A DNA stretch of 64,000 bases from Achromobacter denitrificans NBRC 15125 (lineage in GTDB: Bacteria > Pseudomonadota > Gammaproteobacteria > Burkholderiales > Burkholderiaceae_B): the NCBI RefSeq assembly GCF_001571365.1, contig NZ_BCTQ01000025.1, positions 1 through 64,000 of the forward strand, written 5' to 3'. The notes beneath the pieces are model-generated. The model ran no database searches. It was given only the letters and a program-made list of their open reading frames with translations, and was not told the DNA's origin. Below, piece by piece: positions 16,111 to 24,723 of this stretch. Position 1 is the first letter of the stretch. Every line of letters starts with the position of its first letter. Made by a program: the position numbers and the translations under genes.

Positions 16111-17652
16111 TCAGAGCGCCTGGTAGGTTTCGCGCAGCACGTTCTTCTGGACCTTGCCCATGGTGTTGCGCGGCAGCTGGTCGATGATGTGCACGCGCTT
16201 GGGCACCTTGAAATTGGCGATGCGCGCCTTCAGCTCGGCCTGCATGGCGGCCGCGTCCAGCGCCGCGCCTTCCTTGGGCACCACCACGGCAACCACGGCT
16301 TCGCCGAAGTCGGCATGCGGCACGCCGATGACCGCGGACTCGGCCACGCCGGGCATGTCGTCGATCAGCGTCTCGATTTCCTTGGGGTAGACGTTGTAGC
16401 CGCCCGAGATGATCAGGTCCTTGCTGCGGCCCACGATGGACAGGTAGTCGGCCGGCACGTCGCGCCCGGCGGATTCGCCACCCCAGCGGCCCACGTCGCC
16501 CGTCTTGAACCAGCCGTCTTCGGTGAATTCCTCGCGGGTCTTCTCCGGCATGCGCCAGTAGCCCGAGAACACGTTGGGCCCGCGCACCTGCACGTTGCCG
16601 ATCTCGCCCGGGGCCAGCGCGATGCCGGCATCGTCCACCACGCGCACCTGCACGCCCGGCAGGGCGCGGCCCACGGTGCCGGCCAGGCGTTCGCCCAGCT
16701 TGGGATCGTAGGGGTTGGACGTCAGCATGACGGTCTCGCTCATGCCGTAGCGCTCCAGGATGGCGTGGCCGCTGCGCTGCTCGAAATCGGAGAAGGTCTC
16801 GGCCAGCAGGGGCGCCGAGCCCGAGATGAACAGGCGCATCCTGGCGCACACGCCGCGGTCGAAGCGCGGGTCGGAGAGCAGGCGCACGTAGTAGGTGGGC
16901 ACGCCCATCATGACCGTGCTCTGCGGCAGGTAGCGCAGGGCCAGGTCGGCGTCCAGCTTGGGCAGCCAGATCATCTTGGCGCCGGCCAGCAGCGCGCCGT
17001 GGGACGCCACGAACAGGCCGTGCACGTGGAAGATCGGCAACATGTGCAGCAGCACGTCGTCCTTGCGCCAGCCCCAGTAGTCGTTCAGCACGCGGGCGTT
17101 GGCGGCTAGGTTGCCGTGCGACAGCATCGCGCCCTTGCTGCGGCCGGTGGTGCCGGACGTGTAGAGGATCGCGGCCAGGTCGTCGGGCTTGCGCGCCACG
17201 GTCTTGAAGGCCTGCGACAGGCCGCCCGCGGCGTCCAGCAGGCTGCCGCTGCGGTCTTCGTCCAGCGTATAGACGTGCGCGCAGCCGGCGCGGTCGGCCG
17301 CGCGCCGCACCCACTCCAGGTTCTTGCTGGCGCAGACCACCACGGCCGGCTCGGCGTTGCCGAGGAAGTACTCGATTTCCGATTCGCGGTAGGCGGTGTT
17401 CAGGGGCAGGTAGACCAGGCCCGCGCGCAGCGTGGCGAGGTACAGCAGCAGCGCTTCCGGCGACTTCTCCACCTGCACCGCCACGCGCGATCCGGCGGGC
17501 AGGTCCAGCGAGGCCAGCAGATTGGCCAGGCACGCGGTGGCGCGATCGATGTCGTCCCAGGTGTATTGCAGGTCGGGCGTTTCGAGCGCGACCTTGCTGC
17601 GATCCTTGGGAAAGCCGCCTTGCAGGACGGCGTATAGATTAGCGTTGCTCAC
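16111..17652 (-). CDS. matB: Malonyl-CoA synthetase (MatB)
   Basis: This AMP-forming ligase converts malonate, ATP and CoA to malonyl-CoA. The 513-residue protein has the AMP-binding P-loop YTSGTTGRSKGAMLSHGN (about 163-180), the YGMSETVMLTSNPYD motif, the hinge TGDVGRW and the catalytic lysine in PRNTMGKVQKN at the C terminus. The GTG at 17652 is the start. The longer reading frame upstream is the antisense-free run-on of the crotonase gene in another frame. The gene follows the crotonase gene by 5 bp, in an operon with malonyl-CoA decarboxylase and a GntR regulator, which supports MatB over other acyl-CoA ligases. Confidence 0.88.
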   Translation of the reverse strand: MSNANLYAVLQGGFPKDRSKVALETPDLQYTWDDIDRATACLANLLASLDLPAGSRVAVQVEKSPEALLLYLATLRAGLVYLPLNTAYRESEIEYFLGNAEPAVVVCASKNLEWVRRAADRAGCAHVYTLDEDRSGSLLDAAGGLSQAFKTVARKPDDLAAILYTSGTTGRSKGAMLSHGNLAANARVLNDYWGWRKDDVLLHMLPIFHVHGLFVASHGALLAGAKMIWLPKLDADLALRYLPQSTVMMGVPTYYVRLLSDPRFDRGVCARMRLFISGSAPLLAETFSDFEQRSGHAILERYGMSETVMLTSNPYDPKLGERLAGTVGRALPGVQVRVVDDAGIALAPGEIGNVQVRGPNVFSGYWRMPEKTREEFTEDGWFKTGDVGRWGGESAGRDVPADYLSIVGRSKDLIISGGYNVYPKEIETLIDDMPGVAESAVIGVPHADFGEAVVAVVVPKEGAALDAAAMQAELKARIANFKVPKRVHIIDQLPRNTMGKVQKNVLRETYQAL

Positions 17653-17657
17653 CTTGT

Positions 17658-18449
17658 CTAGTCTCCGGAGAAGGAAGGGTCTACGCCGGCCAGGAAGGCG
17701 CGCACGCCCTCCTTGTGGTCCCGGCTTTCGGCGTAAGAGAAATAATCCTGGTACTCGTCCTCGGTCAAGGCGCCGCCTTCGGCGAGCCGGCGGGACAAGC
17801 GTTTGTTGATGCGGGCGGCCAGCGGCGCGCCGCGGGCGATGCGCCGGGCGCTCTGCAGCGCGGCGGCGGCCACCTCGTCGTCGGGCACGATGCGGGTCAG
17901 CAGGCCCAGGCCGGCGGCTTCCTCGGCGCCGAACACGCGGCCTTCCAGCAGGATGGCGAGCGTGGCGGCGCGCCCGGCCAGCGCCAGCAGGCCGCGCATT
18001 TCGTCGGGCGCCATGGGAAAGCCCAGGCGGTTGATCGGCACGCCGAAGCGCGCCGAGGCGCCGGCGATGCGCAGGTCGCACTGGCTGGCGATCTCCAGGC
18101 CGCCGCCCACGCAGACGCCCTCGATCTGGGCGACCACGGGCTGCGGACACTGCGCGACCGCCTGGAGGGCGGGAGCCAGCACCTCGCGGTGATAGCGTTG
18201 CACGCCGGCCATGTCGGCGCGCTGGGCGGGAAACTCGCGGATGTCGGCGCCCGCGGCGAAATTGCCGCCTTCGCCGCGCACGATCACGCAACGCACGGCG
18301 GCGTCCGCCGCGATGCGCTCGAACACGTCGCGCAATGCCTGCCACATGCCCACCGTGATCGCATTCAGGCGCCCCGGGTGCGATAGCGTCACCCAGGCCA
18401 GTTCTCCCTCGCGCTCCAGCAGCACGCGGCCCGCCACGTTTTCCGTCAT
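17658..18449 (-). CDS. Crotonase (enoyl-CoA hydratase/isomerase family) in the malonate operon
   Basis: The 263-residue crotonase-fold protein has both oxyanion-hole blocks, RGEGGNFAAGADIREF (about 58-73) and IEGVCVGGGLEIASQCDLRI (about 108-127). The usual first catalytic glutamate in the PEI motif is replaced: the segment reads FGVPINRLGFPM. It may therefore be a hydrolase, decarboxylase or isomerase rather than a true hydratase (inference). It sits between malonyl-CoA decarboxylase and matB, so it probably acts on malonyl-CoA or a substituted malonyl-CoA. Confidence 0.82.
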   Translation of the reverse strand: MTENVAGRVLLEREGELAWVTLSHPGRLNAITVGMWQALRDVFERIAADAAVRCVIVRGEGGNFAAGADIREFPAQRADMAGVQRYHREVLAPALQAVAQCPQPVVAQIEGVCVGGGLEIASQCDLRIAGASARFGVPINRLGFPMAPDEMRGLLALAGRAATLAILLEGRVFGAEEAAGLGLLTRIVPDDEVAAAALQSARRIARGAPLAARINKRLSRRLAEGGALTEDEYQDYFSYAESRDHKEGVRAFLAGVDPSFSGD

Positions 18450-18527
18450 GTCCCCTGCCCTTTCTTATCTGTGTTCGGCGCCGCGCGCCCGGCCGGCGGA
18501 CCGGGGCGCGGCTTGCGTTCCGGCGTC

Positions 18528-19844
18528 CTAGGCCACGCGCCCCACGCCCCGGCTGACCTGGGGCTTGCCTTCGCCCAGGCGGGCGAGGTTGTCGTCCAGT
18601 TCGTCCAGGTCGTAGAGATAGTTGACCATCATGGCGCAGGACTGCTTGAGCCCCTTGGGCGAAGTGTCGGCCGCCCAGTTGAGCCGTTCGATGCGGGCGC
18701 CGTTGCCCAGGTGGAAGCGCGCCACGGGATCCACCGGCAGCCCGTTTTTCATGGATTGCAGATAGCTGGCCGCCAGCCGGAAAGCCGCCCGGCGCACCAC
18801 GTCCGGCGCCTTGCCCTGCGCCGCGCTGGCCAGGCGCGCCACCCAGCGCTGCCCGTCGGGCACGCCTTCGCGCTTGCGGGCCTTGGCGCGCACTTTGTCT
18901 TCGCGCACGATGGCCTCGACCGCCTCGGCATCCAGCTTGCCCAGCCAGTCCGCGAAACCCGGGATCGGCGACAGCGTGGCGAAGGACTTCAGCTTGGGCA
19001 GTTCATCCAGCAATTGCTCGACCACGCGCTTGAGCAGGAAGTTGCCGAAGCTGATGCCTTTCAGGCCCGGCTGCGTGTTGGAGATCGAATAGAAGATCGC
19101 CCAGCGCGCCTTGTCCAGGTCCTGCGGCGGCAGCGTGCTGTCGAGCAGCACCTGCACGTCGTCGGCCATCTGGCTGGCGAAGGCCACCTCCACGAAAATC
19201 AGCGGCACGCCCGGCATCTGCGGATGGAAGTAGGCGTAGCAGCGGCGGTCCGGCGACACGCGGCGGCGCAGGTCGTCCCAGGATTTGATCTCGTGGACGG
19301 CCTCGTAGAGGATCAGCTTTTCCAGCAGCGAGGCGGGCGAGTCCCAGGTCAGCGGGCGCAGTTCCAGCAGCCCCACGTCGAACCAGGCGGAGAGCAGGCC
19401 TTCGAGGTCCTTGTCGAGCGCCTGGATGCCGGCGACCTGCTTGCGCCAGCGCAGCATGTCCGCGCGCAGTTCCACCAGGAAGCGCAGGCCCTGCGGCTGC
19501 GCGTTGAATCGCTTGAACAGGCGCGCGCCCTCGCCGCCGTTCTCGGGAAAGGTCGCGCGCGCCTGGGCCAGCGCGGCCAGCATGAGCCGGCGGTCCTTGC
19601 CGTCCGCGGCGCCGTATTGCTCGCACCAGCGGCGCGCCAGCTTGTTCGCGGCGACGTCGGTTAGGCGGGCCTCGAACAGGCGCCGGACTTCGGATTCGCT
19701 CGGCAGGCGGCCGCGTTCCCACAGGCGGCCCAGCCGCGTGATCAGGCCGGCGCTCTCCGCCGCGGCGGCCGCCTCGGCGGTATCGGCCTCGGGCTCAGGC
19801 GTGCGCGCGCCGCGCGCGGGTGCGAGATTGGCGGGTCCGGACAT
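18528..19844 (-). CDS. matA: Malonyl-CoA decarboxylase
   Basis: This enzyme decarboxylates malonyl-CoA to acetyl-CoA. The 438-residue protein has an N-terminal helical region (about 50-170) and a C-terminal GNAT-like catalytic region with HPQMPGVPLIFVEVAF, SISNTQPGLKGISFGNFLLKRV (candidate catalytic serine) and ARFHLGNGARIERLNW (candidate catalytic histidine), the conserved blocks of MCD. The ATG at 19844 makes the gene overlap the regulator gene by 50 bp. With MatB it forms the standard malonate-to-acetyl-CoA route. Confidence 0.93.
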   Translation of the reverse strand: MSGPANLAPARGARTPEPEADTAEAAAAAESAGLITRLGRLWERGRLPSESEVRRLFEARLTDVAANKLARRWCEQYGAADGKDRRLMLAALAQARATFPENGGEGARLFKRFNAQPQGLRFLVELRADMLRWRKQVAGIQALDKDLEGLLSAWFDVGLLELRPLTWDSPASLLEKLILYEAVHEIKSWDDLRRRVSPDRRCYAYFHPQMPGVPLIFVEVAFASQMADDVQVLLDSTLPPQDLDKARWAIFYSISNTQPGLKGISFGNFLLKRVVEQLLDELPKLKSFATLSPIPGFADWLGKLDAEAVEAIVREDKVRAKARKREGVPDGQRWVARLASAAQGKAPDVVRRAAFRLAASYLQSMKNGLPVDPVARFHLGNGARIERLNWAADTSPKGLKQSCAMMVNYLYDLDELDDNLARLGEGKPQVSRGVGRVA

Positions 19845-20547
19845 GGGCGGGCTCCTCGATGACGATGGGTTCCGAGGACGCCGGATCGCCGGCGTCCGCA
19901 TGGCTCAATGCGCGCAGTGCTTCCAGCTGCCGCATCAGGTGGGTATGCGCGAGCGCCTGCGCGGCTTCGCCGTCGCGCGCCTTCAGCGCCTCGAAAATGG
20001 CGAGATGCTCGGCGCAGGACTGCTGGATCCGGCCCGGCTGGGACAGGCTGCGATGGCGCGACAGGCTCAGGACCTTGCGCAGGTTGCCGACCGCGTCCGA
20101 CAGCCACTGGTTGCCGGCCAGGGCCTGCACCGCCTCGTGGATCAGGTAGTTGGTTTTGTAATAGGCGTCGATGCGCCCGGCCTGCGCATGGCCGGCCAGC
20201 GCCGCGTGCAGCGGCTCCAGCGCGGCCAGTTGCTCGTCGCTGGCCTTGCGCGCGGCCTCGAAGGCGCAGCGCCCTTCCAGCATGGCCATCAGGGGGAAGA
20301 TGTCTTCCAGGTCTTGCGCCGACAGCTCGTTGACGAAGCAGCCGCGCCGGGGCTCCAGCCGCACCAGCCCCTCGGTGGCCAGCACCTTGAGCGCCTCGCG
20401 CAGGGGCGTGCGGGAAATGCCCAGCTCGCCGGCCAGGCGCAGCTCGTCGATCCATTCGCCGTTGCGCAGGGAACGGGCGTGGATCATGCCGCGCAGGCGG
20501 TCGGCGACTTCCAGGTAAAGGGCTTGCCGGACGATGGGTAGGGTCAT
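19795..20547 (-). CDS. matR: GntR/FadR-subfamily transcriptional regulator (MatR-like)
   Basis: The 250-residue protein has an N-terminal winged helix with LRLAGELGISRTPLREALKVLATEGLVRLEPRRG (about 36-70) and a C-terminal all-helical FCD ligand domain (about 80-215) with the metal-type histidines in HEAVQ and HTHLMRQ. A basic tail (RTRQSRTRARRAHA) lies in the overlap with the decarboxylase gene. It is the first gene of the mat operon. A 16-bp perfect palindrome 39 bp upstream is its likely operator. The ligand is probably malonate or malonyl-CoA by analogy with MatR. Confidence 0.86.
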   Translation of the reverse strand: MTLPIVRQALYLEVADRLRGMIHARSLRNGEWIDELRLAGELGISRTPLREALKVLATEGLVRLEPRRGCFVNELSAQDLEDIFPLMAMLEGRCAFEAARKASDEQLAALEPLHAALAGHAQAGRIDAYYKTNYLIHEAVQALAGNQWLSDAVGNLRKVLSLSRHRSLSQPGRIQQSCAEHLAIFEALKARDGEAAQALAHTHLMRQLEALRALSHADAGDPASSEPIVIEEPAHVRTRQSRTRARRAHA

Positions 20548-20585
20548 GGGGCGCGGGCCGGCGGGCTTGAGGCAAGCTCGCCGTA

Positions 20586-20601
20586 ATTCATAATTATGAA
20601 T
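20586..20601. promoter_or_regulatory. Perfect 16-bp palindrome, candidate MatR operator
   Basis: ATTCATAATTATGAAT is perfectly symmetric and stands out in very GC-rich DNA. It lies 39 bp before the matR-like start codon, so binding would control the whole malonate operon, including the regulator. Confidence 0.6.
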
Positions 20602-20679
20602 AAGGCCATGATAGGCCCGGACCGCGAAAAAGGTAAACCCCCGCCGCCCCCGTACCTACCCTAACGACCGCCGGACGGC

Positions 20680-21450
20680 CTAGAAGTGCAGGACGCCGTC
20701 CACGGCGTGGCGGGTCAGCGACCGCGCCCAGCGGCGCGCCGGCAGGCCGTAGCGGGCCTCGACCACCGCCGCCCGCCCCAGCAGCTGGGCCGGCGAAATG
20801 GCCAGCCGCGGGCCGGAGAACGCCAGCACGATCTGATTGCCCGCGTCGACTTCGGGCAGCAGCACGATCCGGTCGTCGAAGGCCTTGGACAGGTTGTCGA
20901 TGTTGCGGCCGAAGCTTTCGTGGCGGCCGAACAGGTTCACCGCCAGCACGCCGACTTCGCCCAGCACGCGGCGGCAATCGCGGTAGAACTTCACGCTGTC
21001 GCGCACCGGCCCTTCGGCCGACGCGTCGTAGAGGTCGACCATCAGCACCGGGCAGCGGCCCGCGTTGAGCGGATCGGCCGCCCAAACGCCGGCGTCCGCG
21101 TGCTCGACCGTCAGCCGGTTGGAGCCGGGCAGCCGGAAGAACATGTGGCAGGCCGCCGTCACGCGCGGATTCCACTCCACCGCCAGCAACGGGCCGCGGG
21201 TGTGCTTGACGCAGAACCGGGCCAGCGACCCGGCGCCCAGCCCCAGCATGCCGATGGACTCTTCCTTGGGCGGCTCCAGGAACAGCAGCCAGGCCATCAT
21301 CTGGCTGGTGTATTCCAGCACCAGTTCCGAGGGGTTCTTGATGCGCATCGCGCCCTGGACCCATTCGGTGTTGAAGTGCAGATAGCGGACGCCATCCACC
21401 TCGGAGAGGGTGGGCTGGTCGAGTTCGGAGGGAAAGGTCGATTTGTGCAT
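20680..21450 (-). CDS. Spermidine synthase-family protein (soluble, unassigned)
   Basis: The 256-residue protein has a spermidine-synthase/methyltransferase Rossmann core: GMLGLGAGSLARFCVKH near residues 68-84 (AGS instead of GDG), LLAVEWNPRVTAACHMFF for the ribose acid, and VLMVDLYDASAEGP with the aspartate usually catalytic in SpeE. The GGGDG signature of true SpeE is degenerate, so the aminopropyl donor or substrate may differ. The start is the ATG at 21450, 35 bp after the acyl-CoA dehydrogenase stop, so it may be the tail of that operon, though it has no obvious pathway link. Confidence 0.78.
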   Translation of the reverse strand: MHKSTFPSELDQPTLSEVDGVRYLHFNTEWVQGAMRIKNPSELVLEYTSQMMAWLLFLEPPKEESIGMLGLGAGSLARFCVKHTRGPLLAVEWNPRVTAACHMFFRLPGSNRLTVEHADAGVWAADPLNAGRCPVLMVDLYDASAEGPVRDSVKFYRDCRRVLGEVGVLAVNLFGRHESFGRNIDNLSKAFDDRIVLLPEVDAGNQIVLAFSGPRLAISPAQLLGRAAVVEARYGLPARRWARSLTRHAVDGVLHF

Positions 21451-21485
21451 GGCCGGATTGTAGGCCGGACGCCTCCCGCCCTCCC

Positions 21486-22520
21486 CTAGGGCCTGTCTTC
21501 CCCGGCTTCCCAGATGCGTTCCAGCAGATCGGCGCAGGACGCTTGCGCCCGCAGGGCCGCCGCCAGGCGCAGCACGCGCTTCAGGTAGAGATGCGCGTCG
21601 CATTCCCAGGTGATGCCCAGCGCGCCGTGGACCTGCACCGCGTTCTGCGCGGCGCGCCGGCCGGCCTCGACCGCCAGCAAGGGCGCGAACAGGCCGTCGC
21701 GCTCCGCCGAGGCGGCGCCGGCATCGTGCGCGGCGGCGGCCGCGACGCCGGCCAGCCGCGCGTCGTCCAGGGCCATCCAGTCGTCGGCCAGGCGGTGCTT
21801 GATCGCCTGGTTGGCGCCGATCGCGCGGTCGAACTGGCGCCGCTCGCGCGCATAGGCCGCCGCCGCGTTCAGGGCGGCCGAGGCCGCGCCTAGCAGCTCG
21901 GCCGAGCGCAGCAGGAGCAGCCGGGCGCGCAGCCGCGTCCAGGTCTCGGGCGCGACGGAGAGGTCGGCGCTCTCCAGCACGACCGGCTCGCGCACCCGCG
22001 CCACGGGCATGGTCGGATCCAGCCCGGCTTCGCCCGCCACCGGCGCATGCAGTTCGATCCGCAAGGCGGCCGCGCCGGTCCTGTGCAGCGCCAGGGCGCG
22101 CACGCCCTCGCCCGCGCCTTCGACGAAGGCGGAGCCGTCGGGCCGCGGGGCCGCGTCGGCGAAATAGGTGTCGCCCGCCATCAGCGCGGCGGTCCATTGC
22201 GCGACCGGCCCGGCCGCGCCCGCGGCGCACAGTGTGGGCAGCACCGCCATATTGGCGGCCAGCGGCAGGCTCAGCAGATGCCGGCCGGCGGCTTCCGCCA
22301 CGATCCAGGCTTCGCGCATGCCCAGCCCCAGCCCGTCCTGCGACGCGGGAACCAGCAGGGCCGGCCAGCCCTGCCCGGCGATTTCCCGCCATTGGGCGAG
22401 GCGCGCTTGCAACGGGCGGGCGGCCGCCGCGCGCGCCGCGGCGAGCGGATGGCGTTCGGCCAGATAGCGGCAAGCCGCGTCTTGCAGCATGCGCTGGTCT
22501 TCGGTGGGATGCAGGTCCAT
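21486..22520 (-). CDS. Acyl-CoA dehydrogenase-like subunit (short partner)
   Basis: The 344-residue protein has the ACAD fold: N-terminal helices (MDLHPTEDQRMLQDAACRYL), an Ala-rich and poorly conserved middle domain, and the C-terminal helices with YARERRQFDRAIGANQAIKHRLADDW (about 235-260) and VHGALGITWECDAHLYLKR (about 297-315). It is shorter than a normal ACAD and is always beside a full-length one in this layout, 6 bp downstream of the larger ACAD gene. Such pairs form heteromeric flavoenzymes in steroid and related catabolism; that is an inference here. Confidence 0.85.
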   Translation of the reverse strand: MDLHPTEDQRMLQDAACRYLAERHPLAAARAAAARPLQARLAQWREIAGQGWPALLVPASQDGLGLGMREAWIVAEAAGRHLLSLPLAANMAVLPTLCAAGAAGPVAQWTAALMAGDTYFADAAPRPDGSAFVEGAGEGVRALALHRTGAAALRIELHAPVAGEAGLDPTMPVARVREPVVLESADLSVAPETWTRLRARLLLLRSAELLGAASAALNAAAAYARERRQFDRAIGANQAIKHRLADDWMALDDARLAGVAAAAAHDAGAASAERDGLFAPLLAVEAGRRAAQNAVQVHGALGITWECDAHLYLKRVLRLAAALRAQASCADLLERIWEAGEDRP

Positions 22521-22526
22521 GGGAAT

Positions 22527-23711
22527 TCAAGCCTTGGGCAGGCCGAGCATCTGCTCGGCGATGATGTTGCGCTGGATCTCCGACGTGCCGGCCAGGATGG
22601 TTTCCGCGCGCGACCACAGGTAGGCGTGCGTCAGGCCGGCGGCGTCCGGGTCCGCCGCGTCGCCCAGGCAGGCGTCGTCGCCCAGCAGCTGCAGCGACAA
22701 TTCCAGCAGGCGCTGGTGCGCCTCGCTCCAGTGGATCTTGGTGGAGGATCCCTCCGGGCCCGGCGGATCGCCGCGCATGGCGCCGGCCAGGGCGCGCTGC
22801 GACTTCAGCGCCAGCACGTGGCTGTCGGCCGCCAGCCGCGCCCAGCGGTGGCGCACGGCGGCCGAGGACGCGGGCACCCGGCCGTAGGCATCGGGCCGCA
22901 GGGCCAGTTCGCGCACCTGCCCCAGCTCCTGCGCGAACCGCACCAGCCGCGGAATGAAGTAGGTGCCGCGCTCGAAACTGGCCGCGGCCATGGCGATCTT
23001 CCAGCCCTGGTTCTCCGCGCCCAGCAGGTCCTCTTGCGGCACGAACACGTTCTCGAAGAACACTTCGCAGAACTCGGCCTCGCCAGTGAGCTGGCGGATG
23101 GGTTCCACGCGCACGCCGGGGCTGCGCATGTCGACCAGCAGGAAGCTCAGGCCCTTGTGCCGGGACGACTGCGGATCCGTGCGCGCCAGCACGAAGCAGC
23201 GCTGCGCGCGGTCGGCGAACGAGGTCCAGATCTTGTGGCCGTTCAGCCGGTAGCCGCCGGGCGCCAGCTCCGCCCGGGTGCGCACCGAGGCGAGGTCGGA
23301 GCCGGCGCCCGGCTCCGAATAGCCCTGGCACCAGACTTCGCGGTTGGACAGGATGCCGGGCAGGAAGCGGCGCTTCTGCGCTTCGGTGCCGAAGTGCAGC
23401 AGCGTGGGCGCGAGAATGCCGTGCCCGATCAGGTTCACGCCCAGCGGCGCGCCGCAGCGCGCATGCTCTTCGTGGAACACCGCCTGCCGCGACAGCGGCA
23501 AGGCGCGTCCGCCGTGTTCCGTGGGCCAGCCCAGCCCCGACCAGCCGTTGGCGCAAAGGGTGTCTTCCCAGGCGCGCCGGAAATCCAGGTTGCGCGGATC
23601 GGCCCCGCCCGGCCAGCCGCGGACGAAGCCGGCGTAGGCCCGCTCCAGCCAGGCGCGCAAGTCGTGGCGGAACGCCTCGTCGTCCGCCGCGGCGATTTCC
23701 AATTGGGTCAT
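22527..23711 (-). CDS. Acyl-CoA dehydrogenase (large partner)
   Basis: The 394-residue FAD enzyme introduces an alpha-beta double bond into an acyl-CoA. It shows WPTEHGGRALPLSRQAVFHEE (about 68-88), QGYSEPGAGSDLASVRTRAE for FAD and substrate contact, NGHKIWTSFADRAQRCFVLARTD, and the C-terminal TILAGTSEIQRNIIAEQMLGLP. In the last block Ala-Gly replaces the Glu-Gly of medium-chain enzymes, so the catalytic base must lie elsewhere, as in the isovaleryl-CoA type. It is 4 bp downstream of the Bug gene and 6 bp upstream of its short partner. Confidence 0.9.
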   Translation of the reverse strand: MTQLEIAAADDEAFRHDLRAWLERAYAGFVRGWPGGADPRNLDFRRAWEDTLCANGWSGLGWPTEHGGRALPLSRQAVFHEEHARCGAPLGVNLIGHGILAPTLLHFGTEAQKRRFLPGILSNREVWCQGYSEPGAGSDLASVRTRAELAPGGYRLNGHKIWTSFADRAQRCFVLARTDPQSSRHKGLSFLLVDMRSPGVRVEPIRQLTGEAEFCEVFFENVFVPQEDLLGAENQGWKIAMAAASFERGTYFIPRLVRFAQELGQVRELALRPDAYGRVPASSAAVRHRWARLAADSHVLALKSQRALAGAMRGDPPGPEGSSTKIHWSEAHQRLLELSLQLLGDDACLGDAADPDAAGLTHAYLWSRAETILAGTSEIQRNIIAEQMLGLPKA

Positions 23712-23715
23712 GCCG

Positions 23716-24687
23716 TCACTCCAGGCGGATGTTCGACTCGCGCGCGACCTTGGCCCAGGTCGCGACGTCCTGGCGGATGAACTCGCCGAAGGCCTTGGGG
23801 TCGCTGCCGATGATGTCCAGCCCCAACCCCACGAACTGCGCCTTGACGTCGGGCTGCTCCAGGATCTGCGCCAGGTTCTTGTAGAGCTTGTCCACCACCG
23901 GCTGCGGCGTACGGGCGGGCGCCACCAGGCCCAGCCAGGGCATGGCGGAATAGCCGGGCAGGCCCGAGGCCGCCACGGTCGGCAGGTCCGGGACCGAGGC
24001 CGAAGGCTGGGCCGTGGTCACCGCCAGCACGCGCAGCTTGCGGTCCTTCACGAAGGGGCCAGACGACGCCCAGGCGTCGAACATGACCTGCAGGCGGCCC
24101 GCCACCAGGTCGTTCAGGGCCGGCGCGCTGCCCTTGTAGGGAATGTGCGTCATCTGCACGCCCGCCATGCTGTTGAACAGCTCGGCCTCCAGGTGGGTGG
24201 AGCTGCCCGTGCCCACCGAGCCGTAGCTGACCTTGCCGGGATTCGCCTTCAGGTAGGCGATGAGCTCGCCCACGTTCTTGGCGGGAACCGACGGATGCAC
24301 TTCCAGCACGTGCACCACCGAGGCCACCTGGCTGACGGGCGTGAAGTCCTTGATGGGGTCGTAATTGACCTTGGCGTAGATGCTGGGCGCGATGCCCAGC
24401 GAAGACGCCGCCATCAGCAAGGTGTAGCCGTCGGGCTCGGCGCGCGAGACGTAGTCGGAGGCGATCATCGTGCCGCCGCCCGGCTTGTTCTCCACGATCA
24501 CCGGCTGGCCCAGCCTGGCGCCGAGCTTCTCCGCCAGCAGGCGGCTCATGATGTCGGTCGCGCCGCCCGGCGAGAACGGCACCACGATGCGCACGGGGCG
24601 GTTGGGGTAGTTGTCCTGGGCCAGCGCCGGGCCGCTCGCGCCGATGCAGGCCAGCGCCACGCCGGCCAATAGTCTCTTCATCATCAT
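23716..24687 (-). CDS. Bug-family solute-binding protein
   Basis: The 323-residue receptor starts at the ATG at 24687, eight bases after a GGAGGAG ribosome site. A signal peptide ends at ALAQ. The Bug blocks follow: YPNRPVRIVVPFSPGGATDIMSRLLAEKLG, VIVENKPGGGTMIASDYVSRA and THIPYKGSAPALNDLVAGRLQVMFD. It is embedded in an acyl-CoA catabolic operon, between the acyl-CoA synthetase and the dehydrogenase genes, so its ligand is probably the free acid that the pathway degrades (inference). No TctAB-type membrane subunits are present. Confidence 0.9.
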   Translation of the reverse strand: MMMKRLLAGVALACIGASGPALAQDNYPNRPVRIVVPFSPGGATDIMSRLLAEKLGARLGQPVIVENKPGGGTMIASDYVSRAEPDGYTLLMAASSLGIAPSIYAKVNYDPIKDFTPVSQVASVVHVLEVHPSVPAKNVGELIAYLKANPGKVSYGSVGTGSSTHLEAELFNSMAGVQMTHIPYKGSAPALNDLVAGRLQVMFDAWASSGPFVKDRKLRVLAVTTAQPSASVPDLPTVAASGLPGYSAMPWLGLVAPARTPQPVVDKLYKNLAQILEQPDVKAQFVGLGLDIIGSDPKAFGEFIRQDVATWAKVARESNIRLE

Positions 24688-24723
24688 GCTTGTCTCCTCC
24701 TGGGATGGCATTGCGCTTGCGCG

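Noticed and set aside
16111-18345. A 744-codon frame spanning matB and the crotonase gene
   Set aside because: The N-terminal half is a shadow of the crotonase gene. The adenylating enzyme begins at the GTG at 17652.
20680-23556. A 958-codon frame across three genes
   Set aside because: Everything before 21450 is an Arg/Ala-rich shadow of the two dehydrogenase genes, with real genes in other frames on the same strand.
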